From a virus: a stretch of DNA of 41,234 bases. Positions 20,654 through 28,331 of the stretch are shown piece after piece. The position numbers and the translations under genes were made by a program. The notes under the pieces are model-generated. The model had not been told where the DNA came from. It saw nothing but the letters and a program-made list of their open reading frames with translations, and did not search any database. Positions within the stretch are counted from its first letter, which is position 1. Every line of letters starts with the position of its first letter. The DNA lies in IMG/VR virus record IMGVR_UViG_3300019776_000373, positions 1-41,234 of that record; one strand, given 5' to 3'.

Positions 20654-22099
20654 ATGACCCCCCTGCTCGGCTACCTCCCTGACGTTGACGCGGCCACGCC
20701 TGGCGCGATCACGGATTGCGTCAACGCGGTGCCGTGCGCCTCGGGCATGCGCGGCGCTCCAACGGCGGTTGCAATCACCGATGTGCCTGCGCTGGCTGCG
20801 GCGTGTCGCAATGCTGCGGTTGCGACGCTGCTGGACGGCTCTCGGCGGGTGTTTGCCGGCACTGCTGCGGCGCTGTATGAACTCAGCGGCGGCGCATGGT
20901 CGGATGTGTCACGCGGTGCCGCTTACTCGCTGGGTGCGGATGAACGGTGGGACGTTGTGCAGTTCGGCAATGCCACGCTCGCCAGCAACAAGAGCACGAC
21001 GATCCAGCGCAGCAACGGAAGCGGGGCGTTTGCTGACATTGCTACGGCTCCGAAGGCAAAGATCATCGAATCGGCTTCTGGCTTTGTGGTCGCCTTTGAC
21101 ACCAACGACGCGACTTATGGCGACAGCACGGATAGGTGGTGGTGCTGCGGCATCAACGATGAAACCTCGTGGACGCCATCCCTTGCGACTCAGGCCACGA
21201 CCGGCCGGCTCGTTTCGTCGCCTGGGGCCATCAGCGCGGCTAAGACCTTCGGCGACCAAATCGTAGCCTTCAAGGACCGCTCGATCTATGTCGGCCGCTA
21301 CGTAGGCTCGCCTGCGGTGTGGCAGTGGGACATGATCCCCGGCGATGTGGGCTGTGTCGGCGTCGATGCCGTCACCGACATTGGCGGTCAGGGCCTTGTC
21401 TTCGTCGGCCGGTCGGACATCATGTTGTTCGACGGCACGCGGCCGGTTTCCATTGCAGAGGGCTCGGTTCGGCAGTGGTTCTATAACAACGTCAGCCAAG
21501 CCTACCTCTACAAAACAACCGTCCTGCACGACAAGCAAAACGGCGTTGTGTGGATTTTCTACCCGTCCACCGCATCAAGCGAAAACGACCAAGCATTGGT
21601 CTATCACCTCGGCACCAAGCAGTGGGGCAAAGCAACGCTGACGATTGAGGCGGCGCTTAACTACGTGTCGTCCGGGGCAACCATCGACAGCCTGACCGGC
21701 ACGATTGATGATCTGCCGGCTGTCGGCATGGATTCGCAATACTGGCTTGCTGGTGGGCGGATGACCACGGTGTTTACATCGGCGCATCAGCTCTCCACGC
21801 TGACGGGCGTCACGGCCGATAGCTCAATCACGCTGTTCGACGTTGGTGACGATCAGGTGGTTTCGCGCCTGAAGCGGGTGCGGGTGAGCTACCAAGCCGG
21901 CCCCACCTCAGCGACCGTTACCGGCCAAAAGAAGATGGCGCGAGGCGACAACCTCAGCACGGGCGGCAGCGGCACCTACAGCGCGGGCAAGTTCGACATT
22001 CGGCAGTCTGCGCGCTATCACCGGATCACGGTTTCGCAGGTCGGAAGCTGGGTTGCGGCGCTGGTGGACTTCGACTTTCTCAAGGCGGGCCAGCGATGA
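20654..22099 (+). CDS. P22 gp10-like tail accessory / DNA stabilisation protein
   Basis: A 481-residue protein starting at ATG 20654. It resembles P22 gp10-type stabilisation proteins: a six-bladed propeller-like strand pattern with repeated motifs such as GNATLASNKST, WWCCGINDETSWTPSLATQA, FKDRSIYVGRY, GDVGCVGVDAVTDIGGQGLV and the YLYKTTVLHDKQNGVVWIFY segment. In P22 this protein plugs the adaptor ring and connects it to the tail needle. It overlaps the next gene by ATGA. Confidence 0.85.
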   Translation: MTPLLGYLPDVDAATPGAITDCVNAVPCASGMRGAPTAVAITDVPALAAACRNAAVATLLDGSRRVFAGTAAALYELSGGAWSDVSRGAAYSLGADERWDVVQFGNATLASNKSTTIQRSNGSGAFADIATAPKAKIIESASGFVVAFDTNDATYGDSTDRWWCCGINDETSWTPSLATQATTGRLVSSPGAISAAKTFGDQIVAFKDRSIYVGRYVGSPAVWQWDMIPGDVGCVGVDAVTDIGGQGLVFVGRSDIMLFDGTRPVSIAEGSVRQWFYNNVSQAYLYKTTVLHDKQNGVVWIFYPSTASSENDQALVYHLGTKQWGKATLTIEAALNYVSSGATIDSLTGTIDDLPAVGMDSQYWLAGGRMTTVFTSAHQLSTLTGVTADSSITLFDVGDDQVVSRLKRVRVSYQAGPTSATVTGQKKMARGDNLSTGGSGTYSAGKFDIRQSARYHRITVSQVGSWVAALVDFDFLKAGQR

Positions 22100-22443
22100 A
22101 AAAGCTAGGGCCGATCAGCCTGCCGCAGGATCACCCGACCGACTATTCAAGGCGGCTGAATGTGATGCTGTACCAATACCTACGGGAAATGGCGCAGCAG
22201 ATCAACGCGCTGATTGATGAAGTGCAAATGACCAACTACGCCACCCGATACGACCAAGACAGCAGCACGCCGACTTATGCGTACCTCGGCAAAGCACAGG
22301 TTGGCGAGGCCACCAGCTCGGCGACCTGGCAGATTCAGAAGCTCGTTTTCGGCACTGACGGCGACGTAACGATTACATGGGCTGACGGCAACGCAGCGTT
22401 TGACAACATCTGGGACAACCGCGCGTCCCTTTCCTACTTGTAA
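22096..22443 (+). CDS. Small tail protein, helical N terminus
   Basis: A 115-residue protein, ATGA-coupled to the gp10-like gene. It has a helix (SRRLNVMLYQYLREMAQQIN) followed by strands around FGTDGDVTITWADGN. This is typical of short proteins that precede fibre genes in podoviruses. It may link or nucleate the fibre complex. Function inferred from position only. Confidence 0.72.
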   Translation: MKKLGPISLPQDHPTDYSRRLNVMLYQYLREMAQQINALIDEVQMTNYATRYDQDSSTPTYAYLGKAQVGEATSSATWQIQKLVFGTDGDVTITWADGNAAFDNIWDNRASLSYL

Positions 22444-22452
22444 GGAGACGGC

Positions 22453-22899
22453 ATGGCCGCTTCAATCACGCTCTATCAGTCCTTCCGCGAATACCTCGTT
22501 GACGGCACTTTCGACCTGAACAGCAACACGTTTAAGGTCACGCTGCACACTTCGACCTACACGCCGAGCGCATCGACGCATACCGTCTATGCCGACCTGA
22601 CCAACGAACTCAGCACGGCCAATGGGTACACCAACGGCGGCGCGACGCTTGGCACGGTGACGCTCACGCGCTCAGGCGGCACGGTGACATTCGACGCAGC
22701 CGACACCACTTGGAACGCTTCGGGAGGCTCCATCGTTGCGCGCTATGCCGTCATCCGTGCATCGGGCACGCTCAACACGCGCGTTGATCCGCTTGTTGCC
22801 TACATCCTGCTTGACACCACGCCGGCCGATGTGACCGCAACGACCGGCAACCCTCTCACACTCACGTGGAATGCCTCGGGCATCCTGACCATCACCTAA
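22453..22899 (+). CDS. Tail-associated beta-rich protein
   Basis: A 148-residue protein starting at ATG 22453 with AGGAG seven bases upstream. It opens ITLYQSFREYLVDGTFDLNS, then TFKVTLHTSTYTPSAS, followed by Ser/Thr/Ala-rich strands. This protein type is widespread in phage tail clusters and is presumed structural. No catalytic residues are visible. Confidence 0.8.
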   Translation: MAASITLYQSFREYLVDGTFDLNSNTFKVTLHTSTYTPSASTHTVYADLTNELSTANGYTNGGATLGTVTLTRSGGTVTFDAADTTWNASGGSIVARYAVIRASGTLNTRVDPLVAYILLDTTPADVTATTGNPLTLTWNASGILTIT

Positions 22900-22908
22900 A
22901 GGGCTCAC

Positions 22909-23415
22909 ATGTCGCACATGACCGATGCACAAATCGTCACCCTGCGCGCGGGGTGTTTCGCTATCCCGGCTGCTGCGGCGCTCATTGCTGCAGGGAACTC
23001 GGCGGGGCTTCAATCGTGGCTGAACACGTCTGACGCTGGCGTGACCTGTTGGAAAACCTCGGTCCCGCTGGCTGACGTTGCCGCTAACGTGGACGGCGTG
23101 GAGCTTGTCGGGCTGACCGCGATCAAGCTGGCCGCCTATCAGGCGCTGCTCTTGGCCGGCACTGTGAACCCGAGCAAGGACCGCACGCGCGCAGGCTTCG
23201 ATGCCGTGTTTTCCGCTGCTGGTGGTGCTACTACCCGCCCGCTGCTGCTGGCCCTGTGGAAGCGCGCCATGACCCGCGCAGAGAAGATTTTTGCCACCGG
23301 CACCGGCACGGACGCATCGCCCGCCTATGTCACGTGGGAAGGCGACATTGATGCCACCGATTCAACGCGCGTCATCTTCAAGGACAACGGCACCATCTGG
23401 ACGCCGCAGGGGTAA
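22909..23415 (+). CDS. Hypothetical tail-cluster protein
   Basis: A 168-residue protein starting at ATG 22909 with AAAGGG upstream. The first 80 residues are helical. The middle GFDAVFSAAGGATTRPLLLA followed by LWKRAMTRAEKIFATGTGTD is a signature seen in many uncharacterised podovirus and siphovirus tail-cluster proteins. It may be a fibre assembly or structural protein. Confidence 0.78.
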   Translation: MSHMTDAQIVTLRAGCFAIPAAAALIAAGNSAGLQSWLNTSDAGVTCWKTSVPLADVAANVDGVELVGLTAIKLAAYQALLLAGTVNPSKDRTRAGFDAVFSAAGGATTRPLLLALWKRAMTRAEKIFATGTGTDASPAYVTWEGDIDATDSTRVIFKDNGTIWTPQG

Positions 23416-23418
23416 GCA

Positions 23419-23808
23419 ATGGCAAAGACCCAAGCCGCAACGGTACTCATCAGCAGCACCAGCCAGGCCGCAGGCGCGACCAATCGCGGCCGGGTTGACC
23501 TGACGGCGGTGGATGGGGGGATCGTGACCATTCGCCTGACCAACGGCGGCACGGGGCCGACTGTCCAGTGTGAGGGCCGGGTTCTTGTTGCTCACAAGCA
23601 GACCAGCATGCCGACTGCTGCGGCTGAAGGCACGGCAGACACGGACTGGAAGCAGGTCTATGTGATTGGCGGCGGATCGACGGCCAGCGCCAGCACGCGC
23701 GGCGCCTATCGGTTCGGCCCTGAAGTCGCCTATCTTGAAGTCGAAACCACCGGCAACACCGGGCAGGCTGTGACGGTCGAGGCCCACGTTACGACCTTCG
23801 TTTACTGA
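23419..23808 (+). CDS. Small beta-rich tail protein
   Basis: A 129-residue protein three bases after its neighbour. It is made of Thr/Ala/Gly-rich strands (DLTAVDGGIVTIRLTNGG, EVAYLEVETTGNTGQAVTV) ending in VTTFVY. It resembles small beta-sandwich tail or head-fibre proteins. No family is recognised. Confidence 0.72.
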   Translation: MAKTQAATVLISSTSQAAGATNRGRVDLTAVDGGIVTIRLTNGGTGPTVQCEGRVLVAHKQTSMPTAAAEGTADTDWKQVYVIGGGSTASASTRGAYRFGPEVAYLEVETTGNTGQAVTVEAHVTTFVY

Positions 23809-23810
23809 CG

Positions 23811-25037
23811 ATGGCCCGCCTGCGCGAAACACTGCTACCGCGCACGGAACTGCCGCAAGAAGCGGCATGCATTGATCCGACCAGCACGTTAGGCCGAGTC
23901 CTTCAGTCGGCATGGCTCGGCAACTCCATCGGTGGCATTGACCTCATACGCGGGATCAGGGCTGTCCCGCCGTCTACGGTTTCCGTCCTCCCGCGCCAGG
24001 CTGGCCTGGCCCTTGTCGGCTCCGGAACTGTCGGCACTGTCGCCGCCGTCCCCGCGCTGTCGTTCCCATACGTTCAGGCGGCCTATGGGGTCTTCACATC
24101 GTCGGCTGGCAATTGGGTCTTGTCGGGCTTCAATGGCTCCGTTGGCGGGTATCAGTCCGATATCGTCCTGGGCAGCAGCACGACCGTAACGTTTAACGTT
24201 CGGTACAACTTCGGCACTGCGAGAACGCTGACCGTAACCCTTCCAACATCGGTCAACGTTCCGATTGCGGCGGTGATGGTGGCCTACAGCGCGACCGATT
24301 ACCGGCTATTCGTCAACGGGCAGCAGGCAAACGGCACACTCAGTCCCGGCACGCTGGGCACTGGCCTAGATCGCGTTTTCCCGCCAGGCGGCACGCTGAC
24401 CGGCGCCCTGTATTTCACCGGGTTCGGCTCCGGGAATTCGATCACAGACGAAGAAGCCCTAGCGATCACGGGCGATCCGGCGCGCTTTGCTCAACTCTTT
24501 GAGCCTGTGCGGGTGTGGGTTCCGGTTACTGCTGCGGCGGGTGTGACCGTCAACGTGCCGGCCGCATCTGCCTCCGTATCGCCTCTAGCGCCCACGGTAT
24601 CGACGCCAAATGCGATAGCGATGCCGGTTGCTTCGGCAACGGTTTCCGCGCTGGCCCCGAGTGTGTCCACGCCGCAGGCTGTGGCGGTTCCGGCTGCATT
24701 GCTGACCGCTTCGCCGTTGGCGCCGACTGTGACCGTAGGCGCTGGTCAGTTCATCGCGGTTCCTGCTGCCACGGTGACATTTTCGGCACTGGCGCCAAGC
24801 GTTACCGGCGCTGCCGGGGTATCGGTTGCGGTGCCTGCTGCGAGCATCGGCGCGACGGCCTACGTTCCGTCTGTGTTCGCTGGATCGGCGGCGGCTATCT
24901 CGGTCCCGGCTGGTTCGCTGACGCTGACGGCACGCGCGCCAACGGTTCAAACTCGGACGCCCGACCCGCTGCGCTTTGATATTTCAACCGGGCGGCTTGT
25001 GAAGGTTATAAGCGCGGCGGTTGTCATTAGCTTCTAG
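23811..25037 (+). CDS. Fibre-like protein with six C-terminal repeats
   Basis: A 408-residue protein. The N-terminal 60 residues are unique. Residues about 60-230 look like a lectin-type (concanavalin-like) beta-sandwich (WVLSGFNGSVGGYQSDIVL ... LYFTGFGSGNSITDEEALA). Residues about 247-381 are six degenerate repeats of 20-25 residues built around VPAA-SATVSALAPSVSTP. A short C-terminal cap follows. A host-binding fibre or adhesin attached to the tail is likely. The repeat zone could vary in copy number. Confidence 0.75.
   Translation: MARLRETLLPRTELPQEAACIDPTSTLGRVLQSAWLGNSIGGIDLIRGIRAVPPSTVSVLPRQAGLALVGSGTVGTVAAVPALSFPYVQAAYGVFTSSAGNWVLSGFNGSVGGYQSDIVLGSSTTVTFNVRYNFGTARTLTVTLPTSVNVPIAAVMVAYSATDYRLFVNGQQANGTLSPGTLGTGLDRVFPPGGTLTGALYFTGFGSGNSITDEEALAITGDPARFAQLFEPVRVWVPVTAAAGVTVNVPAASASVSPLAPTVSTPNAIAMPVASATVSALAPSVSTPQAVAVPAALLTASPLAPTVTVGAGQFIAVPAATVTFSALAPSVTGAAGVSVAVPAASIGATAYVPSVFAGSAAAISVPAGSLTLTARAPTVQTRTPDPLRFDISTGRLVKVISAAVVISF
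24549..24950 (+). repeat. Six imperfect coding repeats in the fibre gene
   Basis: Units of about 60-75 bp encode variants of VPAAxxTxSALAPxVxT. They have diverged at DNA level, so they are old, but the periodicity of VPA(A/G) and (L/R)AP is clear in all but one unit, which has YVPSV. Confidence 0.8.
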
Positions 25038-25066
25038 ACCAAATCCGATAGATAATCAACCCCATT

Positions 25067-25089
25067 CCTAACGCCGAGAGGCGCCGGAG
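25067..25089 (+). promoter_or_regulatory. GNRA-hairpin/ribosome-site module, copy 3
   Basis: Identical over 23 bases to the module before the capsid gene. The hairpin CGCC-GAGA-GGCG (25072-25083) is followed by GGAGG (25086-25090), five bases before the TTG start at 25096. Confidence 0.75.
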
Positions 25090-25095
25090 GCCAAA

Positions 25096-25884
25096 TTGGC
25101 AGATTACACGACCACCACGAACGCCGGTCTTCCCGGTTTCGTGCAGCCCTACGCAGAGGGCTACCTCCAACGCGCCCAACAGGTCGCGGATTCCCCGTAT
25201 CAGGCATACACCGGCCAGCGCGTCGCGGACCTGAATCCGTGGCAGACGCAGGCATACCAAGCGCAGGCCCAGCGCGCGGCATCGGGTAGCCCGGTCATGT
25301 CGGCAGCGAATCAGACGCTGACGAACACGATCAACGGCAACTTTCTCGGCGGGAATCCCTACCTGCAATCGCAGATCGACTCTGCGCAGGGCGATCTAGT
25401 CAAGCAGTGGAACAACGTTCAAAAGCCGCAGTGGGATAGCGCAATGGGCGCTAGCGGCTCGTTCGGCAATTCTGGCGTGATGCAGGCCGGTGCGCAGGGC
25501 ATGAACTCGCTGCAACAGAACATCGGCAAGATCGGTTCTGACATGCGTTTCAACGCATACAACACCGAGCGCGGCTATCAGCAATCGGCGCTCGGCATGG
25601 CCCCGACCTACGCAGCCAACGACTACGCCGATATCAACCAAATGCAGCAGGCCGGCGCGGGCATTCAGGCGCAGAACCAGAAGCAGCTAGACAGCGGCTA
25701 TCAGCAGTTCTTGGACGCCCGCAACTACCCGCAGCAGCAGCTAGACATCATGGGTAACGCGCTGGGCAAGTCCTACGGGCAGACCAGCACCAGCACGCAG
25801 CCGGGGCCTTCCACGGCATCGCAGCTAGCGGGCGGTGCGCTGACCGGCGCGGCGCTTTACAACCTGCTGTTCTCGGGTGGCTGA
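25096..25884 (+). CDS. Ejection-type virion protein, Gln/Ala-rich
   Basis: A 262-residue protein starting at TTG 25096, supported by GGAGG five bases upstream. It begins LPGFVQPYAEGYLQRAQQVA and YTGQRVADLNPWQTQAYQA, a pattern typical of proteins opening the injection-protein block of podoviruses. The middle is Gln/Asn/Gly-rich and helical; the end carries LAGGALTGAALYNLLF, a possible membrane-active helix. It probably leaves the capsid with the DNA. The capsid-type leader module suggests many copies. Confidence 0.78.
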   Translation: MADYTTTTNAGLPGFVQPYAEGYLQRAQQVADSPYQAYTGQRVADLNPWQTQAYQAQAQRAASGSPVMSAANQTLTNTINGNFLGGNPYLQSQIDSAQGDLVKQWNNVQKPQWDSAMGASGSFGNSGVMQAGAQGMNSLQQNIGKIGSDMRFNAYNTERGYQQSALGMAPTYAANDYADINQMQQAGAGIQAQNQKQLDSGYQQFLDARNYPQQQLDIMGNALGKSYGQTSTSTQPGPSTASQLAGGALTGAALYNLLFSGG

Positions 25885-25885
25885 C

Positions 25886-27115
25886 ATGGCAAGTAGCTGG
25901 CTCGGTCTTGACCCTAGTAACCCGTTTCTAGCCTACCCTGACGCGGCGAAGTACCTTGCCCGCGATCTTGGCTATACCGGGTCGGTGATGGACCAGACCG
26001 CCGAGCGTGCGCGCCAGGCGCAGGCGGATGCATGGCACCCCGGCATGGATTCGTTTTCGGCGCAGGACGCGGCAGACCGGCCGGCGAACGCGCTAGACAA
26101 GGGCTTCTCCGACTTCATCGCCAGCAAGGGCTACACCTTCGCGCCGTCGATGCAGGGCCGCGAGCCGGCCACGACTGTCTATGACTCCACCGGCAAGCAG
26201 GTAGGCCAGTACCGCACGGGCGACGCTGACAGTCGCATGATGCAGGCGGCGCAGGTCATCATCCCGGCCGTGGTGGGTGCGGGATTCGGTGGCGGCATTG
26301 CGGCTGCTGGCGGGCTATCTGGCGCATCTGCCGGCGCTGCTACGGGCGCAACCTCTGGCGCTGTGTCGTCCGGCGCGAACGGCAGCAACGTGCTGAAGGG
26401 CGCGCTTGTGGGTGGCCTGCTGGGTGGCGCTGGTGGTTACGCCAAGGACGCATTCGGCGCTGCCGGTTCGGCTGGTGGCGATGTGGCCGCAATGGGCACG
26501 AATCAGGTCGGCGCGCTGTCGCAGCCGATGGACATGTCAGGGTTCATCCAGCCGAGTCAGGGCCAGTTCGCGGGCATGTCGCTGTCTGAGCTTGACGCCT
26601 ACCGCGCGGCACTGAACGCAGCCGATGGCGCTGCGGCCGGCATGTCATCGCAGAACCGGCCGGCCACGCTTGAGGACATTCGGGCCGCTGAACGTGCAGG
26701 CTATCAAAGCCCGAACACGCCAAGCACGGTAACGCCCGCAACGGATTCCCCGTGGAGCGCAACCGACTACCTGCGCGACACGGCGGCCAACGTCAAAGGC
26801 GCCGTGTCCCCGGTTACGCAGCCAATCGCGGAGTGGATGAAGGCGAACCCGACATTGGGCCGGCTGCTGTTCTCGGGCGGAACCTCGCTTCTGAGCGCGA
26901 TGGGCGGCAGTGGGTCAACCGGTTCGGCATCGTCGGGCGCCGGCTCTTTGCCAGGCTCCAACGGCCCCGCCAAGCAGTGGACAAGCCCGATTCAGCAAGG
27001 GCTACTCAGCCCGGTCAAGCAATACACGCCGCAGCCGATCACGCAGCTCCGGCCGCAGGGCCTGCTAGCTCAAGGGCAGGCAAACGATGGCGCGTGGCGC
27101 TTCTTTGGGGGTTGA
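25886..27115 (+). CDS. Ejection-type protein with glycine zipper
   Basis: A 409-residue protein starting at ATG 25886. Residues about 130-200 are a Gly/Ala-rich glycine-zipper zone (VVGAGFGGGIAAAGGLSGAS, later GALVGGLLGGAGGYAKDA) of the kind that inserts in or spans membranes. The rest is low-complexity, Ser/Pro/Gln-rich. With its neighbours it fits the three-protein injection set (P22 gp7/gp20/gp16-like in role, not in sequence) that forms the DNA path through the envelope. Confidence 0.75.
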   Translation: MASSWLGLDPSNPFLAYPDAAKYLARDLGYTGSVMDQTAERARQAQADAWHPGMDSFSAQDAADRPANALDKGFSDFIASKGYTFAPSMQGREPATTVYDSTGKQVGQYRTGDADSRMMQAAQVIIPAVVGAGFGGGIAAAGGLSGASAGAATGATSGAVSSGANGSNVLKGALVGGLLGGAGGYAKDAFGAAGSAGGDVAAMGTNQVGALSQPMDMSGFIQPSQGQFAGMSLSELDAYRAALNAADGAAAGMSSQNRPATLEDIRAAERAGYQSPNTPSTVTPATDSPWSATDYLRDTAANVKGAVSPVTQPIAEWMKANPTLGRLLFSGGTSLLSAMGGSGSTGSASSGAGSLPGSNGPAKQWTSPIQQGLLSPVKQYTPQPITQLRPQGLLAQGQANDGAWRFFGG

Positions 27116-27116
27116 T

Positions 27117-28331
27117 ATGGGGCTACTTGGCGACTTTGAAGACCCGAAAACGCAGGGCCTGCTTTCCCTCGGGCTTGGCCTGCTGAACTCGCGCGGGAGC
27201 TTCGGGCAAGGGCTCGGGCAGGCTGGCATGCAGGCGATGGATGTGATGCGGCAGGCTAAGCAGGATCAGCAGCGATCCGAGGCCATGAAGCAACAGCAAG
27301 CCATGCAGGCAATTCAGATGCAGGCGGCGCAGCAGCAGCTAGCCGACCAGCAGCGCGCGGCGGCTCAGGCGCAGCGACAGCAAGAGTTCTTGCAGAACCT
27401 GCCAAGCCCGCAGATGCAAGCCAACGGGCAAGCAATGGCAGGCGGTGGCGGCCCGACTGCGGCAAACGCTGCGCGCGTGCCTGCAGTTGATCCGGTGCAG
27501 CAGATAATGTTCGGCGCCGTCAAGTCGGGTGCACTGCCGCTGTCCAGCTACATCGCGTCGATGCAGAAGGACGAAACGCCGATGGCGCTTGCCGAGGGTG
27601 GCAAGCTGGTGACGCGGGCTGGCAAGGTGCTGGCCGAGAACCCCAAGACGCACGAGCAACCTAGCGCAGTTCGTGAGTACGAATACGCGCGACAGCAGGG
27701 GTTCGGCGGCTCGTTCCAGGACTTCGTGATTCAGCAGAAGAAGGCCGGCGCCACGAATGTTTCCATGAGCATGGACAAGGGCTTTGGTGATGCCTTCGCC
27801 AAAGACGCGGCCGGCGCGCTGGCGACCTCGCGCGATCAGGCGCGGGCGGCGGTCAACACCATCCAGACCATCGACCGCATCAACCAGACGCTTGACACCG
27901 GCAAAGTAGCCATTGGCCCAACGTCGAAGTTTGAAACCTTCGGCCGGCAGCTTGGCGAGACTATCGGCGTCGGCGGCAAGGGCAACGCCGAGGTGCTGGC
28001 GAATACTCGCAAGGTCATCCAAGGCGCTGCGGCTCTTGCTGTGGATGGTGCGGCGGCGCTCAAGGGTCAGGGCCAGATCACCGAAGGCGAACGCGCGCTA
28101 GTTTCGCGCGCTGCTGGTGGCGATGTGGACAGCCTGACGGCCCCCGAGATTCGTTCTCTTACCGGCGTGCTGCGCAAGATCAACGGCCAGCGCATCGCAT
28201 CGCATCAGCAGCAACTTGGCAACGTAGGCAAGCAGTTCCAGCCGTTCGTGCCGTTCTACCAGGTGGACATGCCGACCGAGCCAACTAGCATCGATTCGCT
28301 GGTCGATAAGTACACCAAGCCGGGGCGCTAA
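27117..28331 (+). CDS. Ejection-type protein with Gln-rich coiled coil
   Basis: A 404-residue protein starting at ATG 27117. A short N-terminal glycine-zipper-like stretch (LLSLGLGLLNSRGSFGQGLG) is followed by a Gln-rich coiled coil at residues about 40-95 and a conserved-looking helical C-terminal half (ARAAVNTIQTIDRINQTLDT, later GALRKINGQRIASHQQQL-like). The C-terminal domain resembles the helical part of phage DNA-transfer proteins. TAATG coupling links it to the next gene. Confidence 0.75.
   Translation: MGLLGDFEDPKTQGLLSLGLGLLNSRGSFGQGLGQAGMQAMDVMRQAKQDQQRSEAMKQQQAMQAIQMQAAQQQLADQQRAAAQAQRQQEFLQNLPSPQMQANGQAMAGGGGPTAANAARVPAVDPVQQIMFGAVKSGALPLSSYIASMQKDETPMALAEGGKLVTRAGKVLAENPKTHEQPSAVREYEYARQQGFGGSFQDFVIQQKKAGATNVSMSMDKGFGDAFAKDAAGALATSRDQARAAVNTIQTIDRINQTLDTGKVAIGPTSKFETFGRQLGETIGVGGKGNAEVLANTRKVIQGAAALAVDGAAALKGQGQITEGERALVSRAAGGDVDSLTAPEIRSLTGVLRKINGQRIASHQQQLGNVGKQFQPFVPFYQVDMPTEPTSIDSLVDKYTKPGR

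Noticed and set aside
24549-24950. CRISPR-like or diversity-generating repeat array
   Set aside because: The repeats are coding, diverged and without spacers, and no reverse transcriptase gene is present in the window.
25021-25056. Promoter before the ejection genes (GATAAT near 25051)
   Set aside because: No -35 box at a suitable distance; TTGTCA at 25021 is spaced too far from GATAAT for a standard promoter.
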